The notes under the pieces: generated by a model
What the model saw: only the letters and a program-made list of their open reading frames with translations
Database searches by the model: none
What the model was told of the DNA's origin: nothing
Origin: Aquibium sp. ELW1220
GTDB taxonomy: Bacteria; Pseudomonadota; Alphaproteobacteria; Rhizobiales; Rhizobiaceae
DNA length: 64,000 nucleotides
Reading direction: 5' to 3'
Assembly: GCF_030398385.1 (NCBI RefSeq)
Contig: NZ_JAOAOQ010000018.1
Coordinates: forward strand, 1 to 64,000
Position numbers and translations under genes: made by a program
Shown here: positions 1 through 9,390 of the stretch, piece after piece
Numbering within the stretch: position 1 is the first letter of the stretch
Layout: every line of letters begins with the position of its first letter

Positions 1-302
1 CTCGGTTCGGGAAAGCTACGCCGATTCGGGCCGTCGCCCGTGGGTCACGCTCCGTTCCGCTCCGCTTCACTTCGCGCGACCCACGGCGTGCATCCAGAAA
101 CCGCGGGAAAAGGGTACAGGGGGCTGCAGGCATGACGGGTCGGCAAGGTACGACGATCCGCCCCGCCGAAGGCCTTGGTCGCCGCTGCGGCCGGGCTTCG
201 GACGGTGACCGCCTGCCGTGATGGAACCGCGCGCGGTCGGCGGCCTTCTTTTCGCGCCGGGATTGTTCTAATTCAGTCTCAGGCCGCACACGGGAGACAG
301 CC
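1..302. other. Intergenic region upstream of pgi
   Basis: I see no credible gene in these first 302 bases. Open frames on both strands have no recognisable product. The stretch holds one hairpin (separate entry) and the upstream region of pgi, whose TTG start lies just after a purine-rich GGGAGACAG. The neighbour to the left is outside the window, so its promoter or terminator could also lie here. Confidence 0.5.
39..85. repeat. Imperfect hairpin with CGTGGGTC/GACCCACG arms
   Basis: Perfect 8-base arms at 39-46 and 78-85 enclose about 31 bases rich in CCGCT/CCGTT/TTCGC repeats. No T-run follows on either strand, so this is not a classical intrinsic terminator. It may be a short dispersed palindromic repeat or the 3' structure of the gene to the left. 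Confidence 0.4.
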
Positions 303-1940
303 TTGGACCGAAACGCCTTCTTCGGCACGCTCGCCGCGCTGAGACTGCATGCCGGAACGCATGCGCCGCAGGACCTGCGCATGGCTTTCGCCCTTGATAC
401 GGACCGTTTCGACCGGTTCTCGCTGCGGCTCGACGACCTGCTGCTGGACTGGTCGAAGACCTCGGTGGACGCCCGGGCCATGGACCTGCTTGCGGGCCTC
501 GCCAGCGCCGCCGGTCTGGAGGCGCGGCGCGACGCGATGTTTGCGGGCGAGCCGATCAATACGACCGAAGGCCGGGCGGTGCTGCACGTCGCGCTGCGGG
601 CGCCTGAGGGCGCCGGCCTCGGCGTAGGCGGGCAGGACGTGATGGGCGAGGTGCATGCGGTGCTGACCCGCATGGCGCGTTTCGCCGAGGCGATCCGTTC
701 CGGCGAATCGGCGGGCGCGACCGGGCAGCCTGTCACCGACGTGGTCAACATCGGCATCGGCGGTTCGGACCTCGGACCGGCCATGGCGACGGCCGCGCTG
801 GCGCCGTATCACGACGGGCCGCGCTCGCATTTCGTCTCCAACATCGACGGCGCGCATATAGCCGACGTGCTGAAGCCGTTGGATCCCGCGACGACGCTCG
901 TCATCATCGCGTCCAAGACCTTCACCACGGTCGAGACCATGACGAACGCGCAGACGGCCCGGCGCTGGATCGAAGCGGCGCTGGGCGCGGATGCGATTTC
1001 GGCGCATTTCGTCGCCGTCTCGACCGCGCTCGACAAGGTCGCCGCCTTCGGCATCGCGCAGGACCGGGTGTTCGGCTTCTGGGACTGGGTCGGCGGACGC
1101 TATTCGCTGTGGTCGGCGATCGGCTTGCCGATCATGCTGGCCATCGGGCCGGACCGCTTCCGCGCCTTTCTCGAAGGCGCCCACGCCATGGACGAGCATT
1201 TCCGTACGGCGCCGCTGCTCCAGAACCTGCCGGTAGTGCTGGGTCTCGTCGGTTTCTGGCATCGCGTGGCGAAGGGCTATCCGGCGCGCGCGGTGATCCC
1301 CTACGATCAGCGGCTGGCCCGACTGCCTGCCTACCTGCAGCAGCTCGACATGGAATCAAACGGCAAGTCGGTGACCGTCGACGGCCAGCCGGTGCCGACG
1401 CCGACGGGTCCGCTCGTCTGGGGCGAGCCCGGCACCAACGGCCAGCACGCCTTCTTCCAGCTGCTGCACCAGGGGACGGATGTGGTGCCGGTCGAGTTCA
1501 TCGCGGCGGCCGTCGGCCACGAGCCGGAGCTGCGCCACCAGCACGCGCTGCTGCTCGCCAATTGTCTCGCCCAGTCGCAGGCGCTGATGACGGGGCGGAC
1601 GCTCGACGAGGCGAGAGCGCAGATGGCGGCAAGGGGCATGGCGCCGGACGAACTGGACAGGATCGCGCCGCACCGCGTCTTCCCCGGCAACCGGCCGTCG
1701 ATCACCATCCTGCATCGTCAGCTCGATCCGTTCACGCTCGGTCGCCTGATCGCGCTCTACGAGCACCGGGTGTTCGTGGAGGCACAGCTCTTCGGCATCA
1801 ACGCCTTCGACCAGTGGGGCGTGGAGCTCGGCAAGGAACTCGCGACCGCGCTGCTGCCCGTCGTGGAAGGCAAACAGGACGCCGCTGGCAGCGATGCCTC
1901 CACGGCCGGGCTGGTGAACTATCTGCGCGGGTTCGCCTGA
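303..1940 (+). CDS. pgi: Glucose-6-phosphate isomerase
   Basis: Interconverts glucose 6-phosphate and fructose 6-phosphate in the cytoplasm (glycolysis, gluconeogenesis, entry to the pentose phosphate and Entner-Doudoroff routes). The 545-residue length matches the bacterial/eukaryotic PGI family. Sugar-phosphate-binding segments GIGGSDLGP (151-159) and [12 protein letters not shown] (204-215), the GGRYSLWSA segment (264-272), and the expected catalytic residues Glu351 (in LDMESNGK), His382 (in [13 protein letters not shown]) and Lys511 (in QWGVELGK) are all visible. The start is a TTG preceded by GGGAGACAG; the next in-frame ATGs would remove conserved N-terminal sequence. A HAD phosphatase follows on the same strand after 63 bases, possibly cotranscribed. 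Confidence 0.97.
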   Translation: MDRNAFFGTLAALRLHAGTHAPQDLRMAFALDTDRFDRFSLRLDDLLLDWSKTSVDARAMDLLAGLASAAGLEARRDAMFAGEPINTTEGRAVLHVALRAPEGAGLGVGGQDVMGEVHAVLTRMARFAEAIRSGESAGATGQPVTDVVNIGIGGSDLGPAMATAALAPYHDGPRSHFVSNIDGAHIADVLKPLDPATTLVIIASKTFTTVETMTNAQTARRWIEAALGADAISAHFVAVSTALDKVAAFGIAQDRVFGFWDWVGGRYSLWSAIGLPIMLAIGPDRFRAFLEGAHAMDEHFRTAPLLQNLPVVLGLVGFWHRVAKGYPARAVIPYDQRLARLPAYLQQLDMESNGKSVTVDGQPVPTPTGPLVWGEPGTNGQHAFFQLLHQGTDVVPVEFIAAAVGHEPELRHQHALLLANCLAQSQALMTGRTLDEARAQMAARGMAPDELDRIAPHRVFPGNRPSITILHRQLDPFTLGRLIALYEHRVFVEAQLFGINAFDQWGVELGKELATALLPVVEGKQDAAGSDASTAGLVNYLRGFA

Positions 1941-2003
1941 CAGGCCGCCTGTTTCCTATCGTTCGTTTCCCGCGCCGTCCGGCGCCGATTTCGCGAGATC
2001 TGC

Positions 2004-2705
2004 ATGGCCATCAGGGGCATCCTGTTCGACAAGGACGGAACGCTGGTCGACTTCCACAAGACGTGGCACGCGATCGGTGACCGGCTCGCTCTGGAGGCGG
2101 CCGGCGGCGACCGCGGCAAGGCCAACGACCTGATGGAACTGGCCGGCTATGATTTCGAAGCCGGCCGTTTCCGCGGCGATTCCGTGTTCGCGGCCGGCAC
2201 CAACGCCGACATCGTGGCGCTGTGGTATGCCAACGCGCCGCAGGACGAGCACGAGGCGCGGGTCAGGCATTTCGATGCGGTGACGGCGGCGGAGGGGGCG
2301 CGGTCGGCGGTGCCGCTGGACGGCGTGCTCGATGCGCTGCGCGACCTGCACAAGCGAGGCTACAAGCTCGGCGTCGCCACCAACGACAGCGAAGGTGGCG
2401 CGAAGCAGACGATCCAGGCGATCGGCGTCGCCCACCTCTTCGTCGCAGCCTATGGCTACGATTCGGTCGCACGGCCGAAGCCCGCGCCGGATGCCATCGA
2501 GGCCTTCTGCGCGCTGACGGGATTTGCGCCTGACGAGATCGCGATGGTGGGCGACAATCGCCACGACCTGGAGATGGCGCGCGCCGGCCGTGCCGGCCTC
2601 GCCGTGGGCGTGCTTTCTGGGACCGGCACGCAGGAACGGCTCGCGCCGCTGGCCGACGTGGTGCTATCGTCGGTGCGTGATTTGCCGGCATATCTCGCAG
2701 GCTAG
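2004..2705 (+). CDS. HAD-superfamily phosphatase (phosphoglycolate phosphatase-like)
   Basis: Haloacid dehalogenase-type hydrolase of 233 residues with all four motifs: motif I DKDGTLVD with nucleophile Asp9 and general acid Asp11, motif II ATND (Thr126), Lys159 in RPKPAPD, and motif IV GDNRHDLE (Asp184, Asp188). The roughly 90-residue insertion after motif I is the helical cap of subclass I enzymes such as Gph. The substrate cannot be read from sequence; phosphoglycolate or another small phosphate ester is likely. It follows pgi closely on the same strand, which would suit a sugar-phosphate housekeeping role, but this is only context. Confidence 0.85.
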   Translation: MAIRGILFDKDGTLVDFHKTWHAIGDRLALEAAGGDRGKANDLMELAGYDFEAGRFRGDSVFAAGTNADIVALWYANAPQDEHEARVRHFDAVTAAEGARSAVPLDGVLDALRDLHKRGYKLGVATNDSEGGAKQTIQAIGVAHLFVAAYGYDSVARPKPAPDAIEAFCALTGFAPDEIAMVGDNRHDLEMARAGRAGLAVGVLSGTGTQERLAPLADVVLSSVRDLPAYLAG

Positions 2706-2813
2706 GGTTCGGCGCGGCGAAGGTGTTTCGCAGCCGGTCCGTGCAGCTGCAGGTTGCCGCGTTCTTTCGCAGGCGAAGCTTGCGGTTCCCCTAGAGACGG
2801 ATCGGCGACGACG

Positions 2814-3263
2814 ATGAAGCAGGAACTCGACATCCGGCCCGTGGGCGAGGCGAACATGCCGGGGCTCGCCTCGCTCTATCGCTACCTGCATCCGCAGGAC
2901 CCCGCGCTGGCCGTCGTCACCGCGCGGATGACGCTCCGCCAGGGTGTCGCCGAACCCGGGAGCGCGGTGCTCGTGGGCTTTCTCGGCGATGTGCCGGTGA
3001 GCAGTTGCGCGATGGTGGTGGTGCCGAGCGGAACCAGGGTCGGCAAGCCTTCGGCTCTGATAGAGAACGTCGTGACGCATCCAGGGCAGCGTCGCCGCGG
3101 CTACGGAACCCTCGTCCTGCAGTCCGCGCTGGCCCGCGCCAGGGAGGCCGGCTGCTTCCGCGCCACCGTACTGACGACATCGCTCGACGACGTGCCCGCG
3201 GCCTTCTTCTTCGCCTCCGGATTCGAGACGTCGGCGAACGGATTTCGGCTGAAACTTGCCTGA
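2814..3263 (+). CDS. GNAT family N-acetyltransferase (copy 1)
   Basis: A 149-residue GNAT-fold protein. The acetyl-CoA pyrophosphate-binding motif A is seen as ENVVTHPGQRRRGYGTLV (R/Q-x-x-G-x-G/A form). I chose the ATG at 2814 because the downstream sequence MKQELDIRPV matches the start of the second copy at 3381 and the upstream extension has no family similarity. The acceptor substrate is unknown. It is one of a tandem pair: both share the openings LDIRPV/LRIRPI and LASLYRYLHP/LTSLYRHLYP and the block PSALIENVVTH/PAALIENVVTH, so a local duplication followed by divergence is likely. Confidence 0.8.
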   Translation: MKQELDIRPVGEANMPGLASLYRYLHPQDPALAVVTARMTLRQGVAEPGSAVLVGFLGDVPVSSCAMVVVPSGTRVGKPSALIENVVTHPGQRRRGYGTLVLQSALARAREAGCFRATVLTTSLDDVPAAFFFASGFETSANGFRLKLA

Positions 3264-3273
3264 CGGTCGGCGG

Positions 3274-3302
3274 TTTACATTTACCATTTTATTAACTATA
3301 TG
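3274..3302 (+). promoter_or_regulatory. Candidate sigma-70 promoter for second GNAT gene
   Basis: A TTTACA hexamer at 3274-3279 is followed after exactly 17 bases by TATATG at 3297-3302, in an AT-rich island quite unlike the surrounding GC-rich sequence. It lies about 80 bases before the ATG at 3381, so the second acetyltransferase may have its own promoter. Confidence 0.45.
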
Positions 3303-3380
3303 AATTAACATCATTTTCAGGCGTGAATTGATGCGGTGCCGGGGAGTGGACCTCCAGGCGCGTGCGGGACCGGCAAGACG

Positions 3381-3872
3381 ATGGAACAGGCACTGCGCAT
3401 CCGACCCATTTCCGATGGCGACCTGACTGACCTTACGTCATTGTACAGGCACCTCTATCCGCGCTACCAGATCTTCGCGGCGGCCCTTGCCCGCGACGCC
3501 TTTCACCAGGCGCTGGAGGAGCCGGGCATCACCATCCTGGCTGGGTTCAAGGGCAAGCAACTCGTCTCCGCCAGCACCCTCATCGTCATCCCGAACGCCA
3601 CCTGGGCGGGGAAGCCTGCGGCGCTGATCGAGAACGTCGTGACGCATTCCGACCATCGCCAGAAGGGCCACGCCGGCAAAGTCATCAACTGCGCCGTCAG
3701 GCTCGCCTGGCGGGTCGACTGCATCAAGGTCCTGGTGCTCGGAGGGTTCAACGACCCGGCCGTGCTCGGCCTCTGCGCGGCCGCGGGCTTCGACCAGACA
3801 CGCTATGGCTTCGAATTGCGGCGCGACGCGCAGCCGGCCCCGGTCAGGAGACGTCAGGCCCTTCGAGCCTGA
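3381..3872 (+). CDS. GNAT family N-acetyltransferase (copy 2)
   Basis: A 163-residue paralogue of the gene just upstream. Motif A appears as ENVVTHSDHRQKGHAGKV, in which the usual G-x-G/A is kept as G-H-A. The start at 3381 is chosen because it aligns with copy 1; the frame is open further upstream but without conserved residues. The C-terminus is longer and basic (Arg-rich after residue 145). The substrate is unknown. It has a separate AT-rich upstream region with a promoter-like element, so the two copies may be differently expressed. Confidence 0.8.
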   Translation: MEQALRIRPISDGDLTDLTSLYRHLYPRYQIFAAALARDAFHQALEEPGITILAGFKGKQLVSASTLIVIPNATWAGKPAALIENVVTHSDHRQKGHAGKVINCAVRLAWRVDCIKVLVLGGFNDPAVLGLCAAAGFDQTRYGFELRRDAQPAPVRRRQALRA

Positions 3873-4016
3873 CGGTTGCAGGACCTTGGTCCAGTCTACC
3901 TTCCGCCTGCCCGGCGCAGCGCGTCGTGAACGCTCCGATCCCACCGCGCACCCTTCAGGCTTCCGGTTCGCGCATTCCCCTTTGCCGAACCGGTGCACGT
4001 GTTCGGAAGACTGCGC

Positions 4017-5708
4017 TCAGTTCCTCAGTTCGCGCCGCAGGATCTTGCCGACGTTCGTCTTCGGCAGTTCGGTGCGGAATTCGATCTGCTTGGGCCGCTT
4101 GTAGGCGGTGAGCTTGTCCTTGCACCAGTCGCGGATGTCGTCGGCGGTGAGGTTCGGATCCTTCTTGACGATGAAGACCTTCGGCACCTCGCCCGACTTC
4201 TCGTCCGGCACGCCGACCGCCGCCACCTCCAGCACGCCGGGATGGCCGGCGATCACGTCCTCGATCTCGTTGGGATAGACGTTGAAGCCCGAGACCAGGA
4301 TCATGTCCTTCTTGCGGTCGACGATCTTGATGTAGCCGTCGTCGTTCATGAAGCCCATGTCGCCGGACTTGAAGAAGCCGTCCGCCGTCATGACCTTGGC
4401 GGTCTCGTCCGGTCGGTTCCAGTAGCCGGCCATCACCTGGGGGCCGCGGATGCAGATTTCGCCGACCTCGCCCAGCGCGACGTCGTTGCCGTCGTCGTCG
4501 CGGATCACGATTTCCGTCGACGGAATCGGAAGGCCGATCGTGCCGGTGAACTCGTCGGCATCGAAGCGATTGCCGGTGGCGACCGGCGAGGTCTCCGACA
4601 GGCCGTAGCCTTCGGCGATGACGAGGCCCGTCACCTGCTTCCAGCGTTCTGCCACGGGACGCTGCACCGCCATGCCGCCGCCGAAGGTGACGAGCAGGTG
4701 GGTGAAATCGAGCTTGCGGAAGTCCTCGTTGTTGAGGAGCGCGTTGAACAGGGTGTTGAGGCCCGGAAAGACATTGACCTTGTAGGTGCCGAATTCCTTG
4801 ACGAGGGCCGGGATGTCGCGCGGGTTGGCGATCAGGATGTTCTGTGCGCCCTGCTGCATGCCCATCAGCGCGTTCACCGTCAGCGCGTAGATGTGGTAGA
4901 GCGGCAGCGCGCAGAGATAGACCGGCATGTCGGGCCGCGGTTTCTTGACATAGGCCGCCTCCACCCAGAGCGCGTTCTGGGCGACGTTGGCCAGGATGTT
5001 GCGGTGGAGCAGCACCGCGCCCTTGGAAACACCGGTGGTGCCGCCCGTGTACTGCAGGAAGGCGACGTCGTCGGGGCCGACCGCGACCGGCTTGAGGCTC
5101 TGGCCCCGGCCGGACGAGAGCGTCTCCTTGAACGAGACGTGGCCGGCCAGCGACCAGGCGGGGACCATCTTCTTCACGCGGCGCACGACGAGGTTGACGA
5201 GCAGGCCCTTGAGGCCAAGCATCTCGCCCATCGAGGCGACGACGACATGCTTCACCTTCGTCCTGCCGACCACGGCCTGCAGCGTCGCGGCGAAGTTCTC
5301 CAGGATGACGATGGCTTCGGCGCCGGAATCGTTCAGCTGATGCTCGAGTTCGCGCGGGGTGTAGAGCGGATTGACGTTGACGACCGTGCAGCCGGCGCGC
5401 AGCGCGCCCATCATGGCGATCGGGTATTGCAGCACGTTCGGCATCATGATCGCCACGCGCGCGCCCTTGGCGAGGCCCTTGCCCTGGAGCCAGGCGCCGA
5501 AGGCGGCCGAGGCCTGCTCGACTTCGGCGAAGCTCATCGACTTGCCCATGCTGGTGAAGGCCGGGCGGGCCGAGAACTGCCGGCATGCATTGACGAGAAG
5601 CTCGCCGATGGAATTGGCCGGGAGCCCGGCAATGTCGGCCGGGATGCCCTGCGGATAGCTCTTCAGCCAGATGCGCTCCGCGCCTGCCGTCTGCCCAGAA
5701 CTGGCCAT
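4017..5708 (-). CDS. fadD: Long-chain fatty acid-CoA ligase
   Basis: ATP-dependent activation of fatty acids to acyl-CoA for beta-oxidation or lipid synthesis, normally at the inner face of the cytoplasmic membrane. The 563-residue length fits FadD. The adenylate-forming P-loop is YTGGTTGVSKGA (220-231), the A5 motif GYGLSETSP (367-375) follows, then GDMGFMNDDGYIKIVDRKKD with the A8 hinge, and near the end NVGKILRRELR supplies the catalytic lysine of motif A10. Start ATG at 5708 has a purine-rich GGGAGCGAG just upstream. A promoter-like element and a palindromic operator candidate lie 100-155 bases upstream. Acyl chain-length preference cannot be read here. Confidence 0.93.
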   Translation of the reverse strand: MASSGQTAGAERIWLKSYPQGIPADIAGLPANSIGELLVNACRQFSARPAFTSMGKSMSFAEVEQASAAFGAWLQGKGLAKGARVAIMMPNVLQYPIAMMGALRAGCTVVNVNPLYTPRELEHQLNDSGAEAIVILENFAATLQAVVGRTKVKHVVVASMGEMLGLKGLLVNLVVRRVKKMVPAWSLAGHVSFKETLSSGRGQSLKPVAVGPDDVAFLQYTGGTTGVSKGAVLLHRNILANVAQNALWVEAAYVKKPRPDMPVYLCALPLYHIYALTVNALMGMQQGAQNILIANPRDIPALVKEFGTYKVNVFPGLNTLFNALLNNEDFRKLDFTHLLVTFGGGMAVQRPVAERWKQVTGLVIAEGYGLSETSPVATGNRFDADEFTGTIGLPIPSTEIVIRDDDGNDVALGEVGEICIRGPQVMAGYWNRPDETAKVMTADGFFKSGDMGFMNDDGYIKIVDRKKDMILVSGFNVYPNEIEDVIAGHPGVLEVAAVGVPDEKSGEVPKVFIVKKDPNLTADDIRDWCKDKLTAYKRPKQIEFRTELPKTNVGKILRRELRN

Positions 5709-5808
5709 GTCTCGCTCCCTCTTGCCGGAACGGCGGGCGCGTGCGGCGGCCCGGCCGTTCGGCTCTCTTGTGCTGCCTCCCGGCGGGTCGTGCCCGCCTC
5801 TCTGCGCC

Positions 5809-5838
5809 TATCTACGGGCAACCGGCGATCTCGTGCAA
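5809..5838 (-). promoter_or_regulatory. Candidate promoter for fadD
   Basis: Read on the minus strand, TTGCAC (5838-5833) is followed after 18 bases by TAGATA (5814-5809). It directs transcription toward fadD with a leader of about 95 bases. The palindrome at 5841-5862 abuts the upstream edge of the -35 element. Confidence 0.4.
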
Positions 5839-5840
5839 GT

Positions 5841-5862
5841 CTTACGAAAACGTAAACGTAAG
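5841..5862. promoter_or_regulatory. Palindromic operator candidate upstream of fadD
   Basis: Arms CTTACG (5841-5846) and CGTAAG (5857-5862) flank an AT-rich centre that includes AAAACGTAAA. The minus strand contains ACGTTTACG, a nonamer also found in the palindrome before the nitronate monooxygenase gene at 18113-18130. Acyl-CoA-responsive regulators of fatty-acid and branched-chain catabolism (for example MerR-family LiuR or TetR-family proteins) use motifs of this general type, but I cannot assign the regulator. Confidence 0.45.
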
Positions 5863-5894
5863 GGAGTGTGCCGATGCCGTGGCCGCCGTTGCTG

Positions 5895-6449
5895 CTACTG
5901 GCCGTAACCCGCGTGCGTGGCGAGGAATTCCGCCTCCTCGGGCGTGGTCTCGCGGCCCAGCGCGGCGTTGCGATGGGGGAAGCGGCCGAAGCGGGCGACG
6001 ATGTCGCGGTGCTCGATTGCGAACTTCAACGCCTCCTCGTTGCCGAGGTCGCGGAACAGCTTCACGCAGAGTTCCTGGTCGGACACCACCTCCGAATGCA
6101 TCAGCGGCATGTAGAGGAACTGCCGTTCCTGTGGTGTCATGCCCGCATCCCAGGAGCGGTCGAGCGCTCCGTGTGTCACGAGAAGCGCGACCGGATCACC
6201 TGAAAAGGCACGCGGCTGGCCACGGAAGAGCTGGCGCGGAAACTGATCGAGCAGGATGATGCCGGCCAGCGCCGTGCGGGGATCCGAGAGGTAGTCCTCC
6301 GGCTTGCCGCCGAGCGCCTGCTCGCAAAGCGCACCGAAGCGGGTCCTGATCTGCTCGTCGAGTTCGGGCCTTCCGCTGAACCAGTCCGCGGGGCCGAGTT
6401 CGCCGAACCAGTAGGCGAGTACGGCGTCGGTCGCCGGCTTGTCGTCCAT
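5895..6449 (-). CDS. DUF924 family protein
   Basis: A 184-residue cytoplasmic protein of the DUF924 family (all-helical, TPR-like), recognised from VLAYWFGELGPADWFSG near the N-terminus, LLDQFPRQLFRG in the middle and ERQFLYMPLMHSE. Its biochemical role is not established. The ATG at 6449 is preferred over upstream in-frame starts because it is preceded by an excellent ribosome site, AGGAGGGACGTGAAC, on the minus strand, and because the family begins here. It is divergent from dppA; no operon partner is seen. Confidence 0.85.
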   Translation of the reverse strand: MDDKPATDAVLAYWFGELGPADWFSGRPELDEQIRTRFGALCEQALGGKPEDYLSDPRTALAGIILLDQFPRQLFRGQPRAFSGDPVALLVTHGALDRSWDAGMTPQERQFLYMPLMHSEVVSDQELCVKLFRDLGNEEALKFAIEHRDIVARFGRFPHRNAALGRETTPEEAEFLATHAGYGQ

Positions 6450-6680
6450 GTTCACGTCCCTCCTCTTGCCCTGCGCAGATAGGCGATCGAGACGCGAATT
6501 CAAATGCGTTCCTCTTCGCTTTGGCGCGGATGTTTGTCATCCGAATGCCAGCCGCGGCGCAAATCTTTACCCAAGGTCGCCCTGCGGGGAGTTTTCTTGT
6601 CCATTGAACGGTGCTTATATGCCGGCTTCACGGGCCGGGGCACAACGGATCCCGGACACTTGAATGGGAGTCTCAAGACT

Positions 6681-8273
6681 ATGAAACGATTCGGTTTCGC
6701 GGGAATGCTGCTTGCCGCGACTGTGTTGAGCGGTGCGGCGAGCGCCAAGACGCTCGTCTATTGCTCGGAAGGATCGCCGGAAGGCTTCGATCCCGCGCTC
6801 TACACCGCCGGCACCACGTTCGACGCCTCGTCGAACCCCGTCTACAACAAGCTGATGGAGTTCGCGCCCGGCACGACCAACCCCGAGCCCGGCCTCGCCG
6901 AAAGCTACGAGGTCTCCGACGACGGCCTGGAGTACACGTTCAAGCTCCGCCCGGGCGTCAAGTTCCAGACCACGGACTTCTTCACGCCGACGCGCGACTT
7001 CAATGCCGACGACGTGATCTTCACCTTCGAGCGCCAGCTGAAGGCCGACAATCCCTGGCACCAGTATGTGGCCGGCGCGGCCTGGGAGTACTTCAACGGC
7101 ATGGGCTTCCCCGACCTGATCGAGACGATCGAGAAAGTCGACGACATGACGGTCAAGTTCAAGCTGAAGCGGAAGGAGGCGCCGTTCGTCGCCAATCTCG
7201 GCATGGACTTCGCGTCGATCATGTCGAAGGAGTATGCCGACAAGCTCCAGGCCGATGGCAAGATGGAGCAGCTCAACCAGATGCCGCTCGGCACCGGGCC
7301 ATTCGAGTTCGTGGCCTATCAGCCCGACGCCGTGATCCGCTATCGCGCGAACGACGATTACTGGAAGGGCCGCGAGAAGCTCGACGACCTCGTCTTCGCG
7401 ATCACGACCGATGCCGCCGTGCGCTACCAGAAGCTGCTCGCCGGCGAGTGCCATGTGATGCCCTATCCGAACGCGGCGGACGTGGAGGCCATGAAGGCCA
7501 ACGAGAGCCTCACCGTGATGGAGCAGGAAGGCCTGAATATCGCCTACCTCGCCTACAACACGACCCAGGCGCCGTTCGACAAGCCGGAGGTCCGCAAGGC
7601 CCTCAACATGGCGATCAACAAGCAGGCGATCGTCGACGCCGTGTTCCAGGGCGCGGCGACGCCGGCCAAGAACCCGATTCCGCCGACGATGTGGTCCTAC
7701 AACGACGCCATCCAGGACGATCCGTATGATCCGGATGCGGCGAAGAAGATGCTCGAGGAAGCCGGCGTCACCGACCTCGACATGAAGATCTGGGCCATGC
7801 CGGTGGCGCGTCCCTACATGCTCAACGCGCGCCGCGCGGCCGAGCTGATCCAGGCCGACTTCGCCAAGATCGGGGTCGACGTCGAGATCGTCTCCTTCGA
7901 ATGGGCCGAGTATCTCGCCCGCTCCAAGGACAAGGATCGCGACGGCGCCGTGATGCTCGGCTGGACCGGCGACAACGGCGACCCGGACAACTTCCTGCAC
8001 ACCCTGCTCGGCTGCGATGCCGTCGGCGGCAACAACCGCGCGCAGTGGTGCAACGAGGAGTTCGACCGCATCGTGAACGAGGCCAAGGTGGAGACCGACC
8101 AGGCTGCGCGCACGAAGCTCTACGAAGAGGCGCAGGTCGTCTTCAAGCGCGAGGCCCCGTGGGCGACGCTCGACCACAGCCTGGTCGTGATGCCGATGCG
8201 CAAGGAAGTGCAGGGCTATGTCATGAGCCCGCTCGGCAAGCACCACTTCTCGGGCGTCGACATCGCCGAGTAA
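6681..8273 (+). CDS. dppA: Dipeptide ABC transporter substrate-binding protein
   Basis: Periplasmic binding protein (solute-binding family 5) of 530 residues that delivers dipeptides (in some bacteria also heme or delta-aminolevulinate) to DppBCDF. A signal peptide ends about residue 22 (GAASA/KT), and the mature start KTLVYCSEGSPEGFDP is nearly the same as that of enterobacterial DppA. Other DppA-like blocks are MDFASIMSKEYAD, MPYPNAADVEAM, WTGDNGDPDNF and the C-terminal PLGKHHF. The frame is open upstream to 6504, but the signal peptide fixes the start at 6681. It is first in the dpp operon and is followed by an attenuator-like hairpin, the usual arrangement for overproducing the binding protein. 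Confidence 0.95.
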   Translation: MKRFGFAGMLLAATVLSGAASAKTLVYCSEGSPEGFDPALYTAGTTFDASSNPVYNKLMEFAPGTTNPEPGLAESYEVSDDGLEYTFKLRPGVKFQTTDFFTPTRDFNADDVIFTFERQLKADNPWHQYVAGAAWEYFNGMGFPDLIETIEKVDDMTVKFKLKRKEAPFVANLGMDFASIMSKEYADKLQADGKMEQLNQMPLGTGPFEFVAYQPDAVIRYRANDDYWKGREKLDDLVFAITTDAAVRYQKLLAGECHVMPYPNAADVEAMKANESLTVMEQEGLNIAYLAYNTTQAPFDKPEVRKALNMAINKQAIVDAVFQGAATPAKNPIPPTMWSYNDAIQDDPYDPDAAKKMLEEAGVTDLDMKIWAMPVARPYMLNARRAAELIQADFAKIGVDVEIVSFEWAEYLARSKDKDRDGAVMLGWTGDNGDPDNFLHTLLGCDAVGGNNRAQWCNEEFDRIVNEAKVETDQAARTKLYEEAQVVFKREAPWATLDHSLVVMPMRKEVQGYVMSPLGKHHFSGVDIAE

Positions 8274-8291
8274 GTCTCGTGTAGACGAGGG

Positions 8292-8330
8292 AGCGGGGGC
8301 GATCGCCAGGCGAGCGCCCCCGCTGCTTTT
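8292..8330 (+). terminator. Attenuator-like hairpin after dppA
   Basis: A perfect 10-base stem, AGCGGGGGCG (8292-8301) with CGCCCCCGCT (8315-8324), is followed by GCTTTT. It sits in the 104-base gap between dppA and dppB. Partial termination here would give much more DppA than membrane and ATPase subunits; the hairpin could also protect the dppA message from 3' decay. Confidence 0.65.
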
Positions 8331-8377
8331 GTGTTGCTGAGCCGGACGCGCTCTTGTCCGGCAACAGGGGGCAAAAC

Positions 8378-9382
8378 ATGCTTCGGTTTCTCGTCGGTCG
8401 GTTCGCCGTTCTCATCCCGACCTTCATCGGCGTCTCGATCATCGCCTTCTCCTTCATCCGGCTGCTGCCCGGCGACCCGGTCATGCTGATGTCGGGCGAG
8501 CGCGTGATGTCGCAGGAGCGCTACGAGAAGATCACGCAGGAACTCGGCTACGACCGGAACATCGTGATCCAGTATCTCGACTATTTCGGCGACCTGATGC
8601 AGGGTGATTTCGGCACGTCTCTGGTGACGAAGAAGCCGGTCCTGACGCATTTCTCGGAACTGTTCCCGGCGACGCTGGAACTGTCGCTCTGCGCGATCCT
8701 GTTTGCCGTGCTGCTGGGCATTCCCGCCGGCGTGTTCGCGGCGATCAAGCGCGGCTCCGCCTTCGACCAGACGATCATGGGGACCGCGCTGGTCGGCTAT
8801 TCGATGCCGATCTTCTGGTGGGGCCTGCTCCTGATCATCCTGTTCTCCGGCATCCTCGGCTGGACCCCGGTCTCGGGCCGGATCTCGCTGCTCTATTATT
8901 TCCCGTCCGTCACCGGTTTCATGCTGATCGACTCGCTGCTGTCGGGGCAGGCCGGGGCTTTCAAATCCGCGGTGAGCCACCTGATCCTGCCCACCATCGT
9001 GCTCGGCACCATCCCGCTTGCCGTCATTGCCCGGCAGACGCGCTCGGCCATGCTTGAGGTGCTGAGCGAGGACTACGTCCGCACCGCGCGCGCCAAGGGC
9101 ATGCCGCCGCTGCGCGTCATCGGCGTGCACGCGCTGCGCAATGCCATGATCCCGGTCATCACCACGATCGGCCTGCAGGTGGGGGTGATGCTGGCTGGTG
9201 CGATCCTGACCGAGACGATCTTTTCCTGGCCCGGCATCGGCAAGTGGATGGTCGATTCCGTCTTCAAGCGCGACTACCCGGTCATCCAGGGCGGGCTGCT
9301 GCTGATCGCGGCCATCATCATGCTGGTCAACCTGCTGGTCGACATCCTGTACGGCCTCATCAACCCGCGCATCCGGCATTGA
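8378..9382 (+). CDS. dppB: Dipeptide ABC transporter permease DppB
   Basis: Inner-membrane permease of 334 residues with about six hydrophobic segments, first one LIPTFIGVSIIAFSFIRLLP right after the N-terminal MLRFLVGRFAV. The family signatures LLPGDPV near residue 35 and the EAA loop (DYVRTARAKGMPPLRVIGVHA) that contacts the ATPases are present. The ATG at 8378 follows AGGGGGCAAAAC; an earlier TTG is possible but adds eight unconserved residues. It overlaps nothing and is followed by dppC after 8 bases. Confidence 0.95.
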   Translation: MLRFLVGRFAVLIPTFIGVSIIAFSFIRLLPGDPVMLMSGERVMSQERYEKITQELGYDRNIVIQYLDYFGDLMQGDFGTSLVTKKPVLTHFSELFPATLELSLCAILFAVLLGIPAGVFAAIKRGSAFDQTIMGTALVGYSMPIFWWGLLLIILFSGILGWTPVSGRISLLYYFPSVTGFMLIDSLLSGQAGAFKSAVSHLILPTIVLGTIPLAVIARQTRSAMLEVLSEDYVRTARAKGMPPLRVIGVHALRNAMIPVITTIGLQVGVMLAGAILTETIFSWPGIGKWMVDSVFKRDYPVIQGGLLLIAAIIMLVNLLVDILYGLINPRIRH

Positions 9383-9390
9383 GGTCGACC

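Noticed and set aside
6504-6680. N-terminal extension of dppA
   Set aside because: The frame is open, but the signal peptide beginning at 6681 is the correct mature-protein context; the extension would place it internally.
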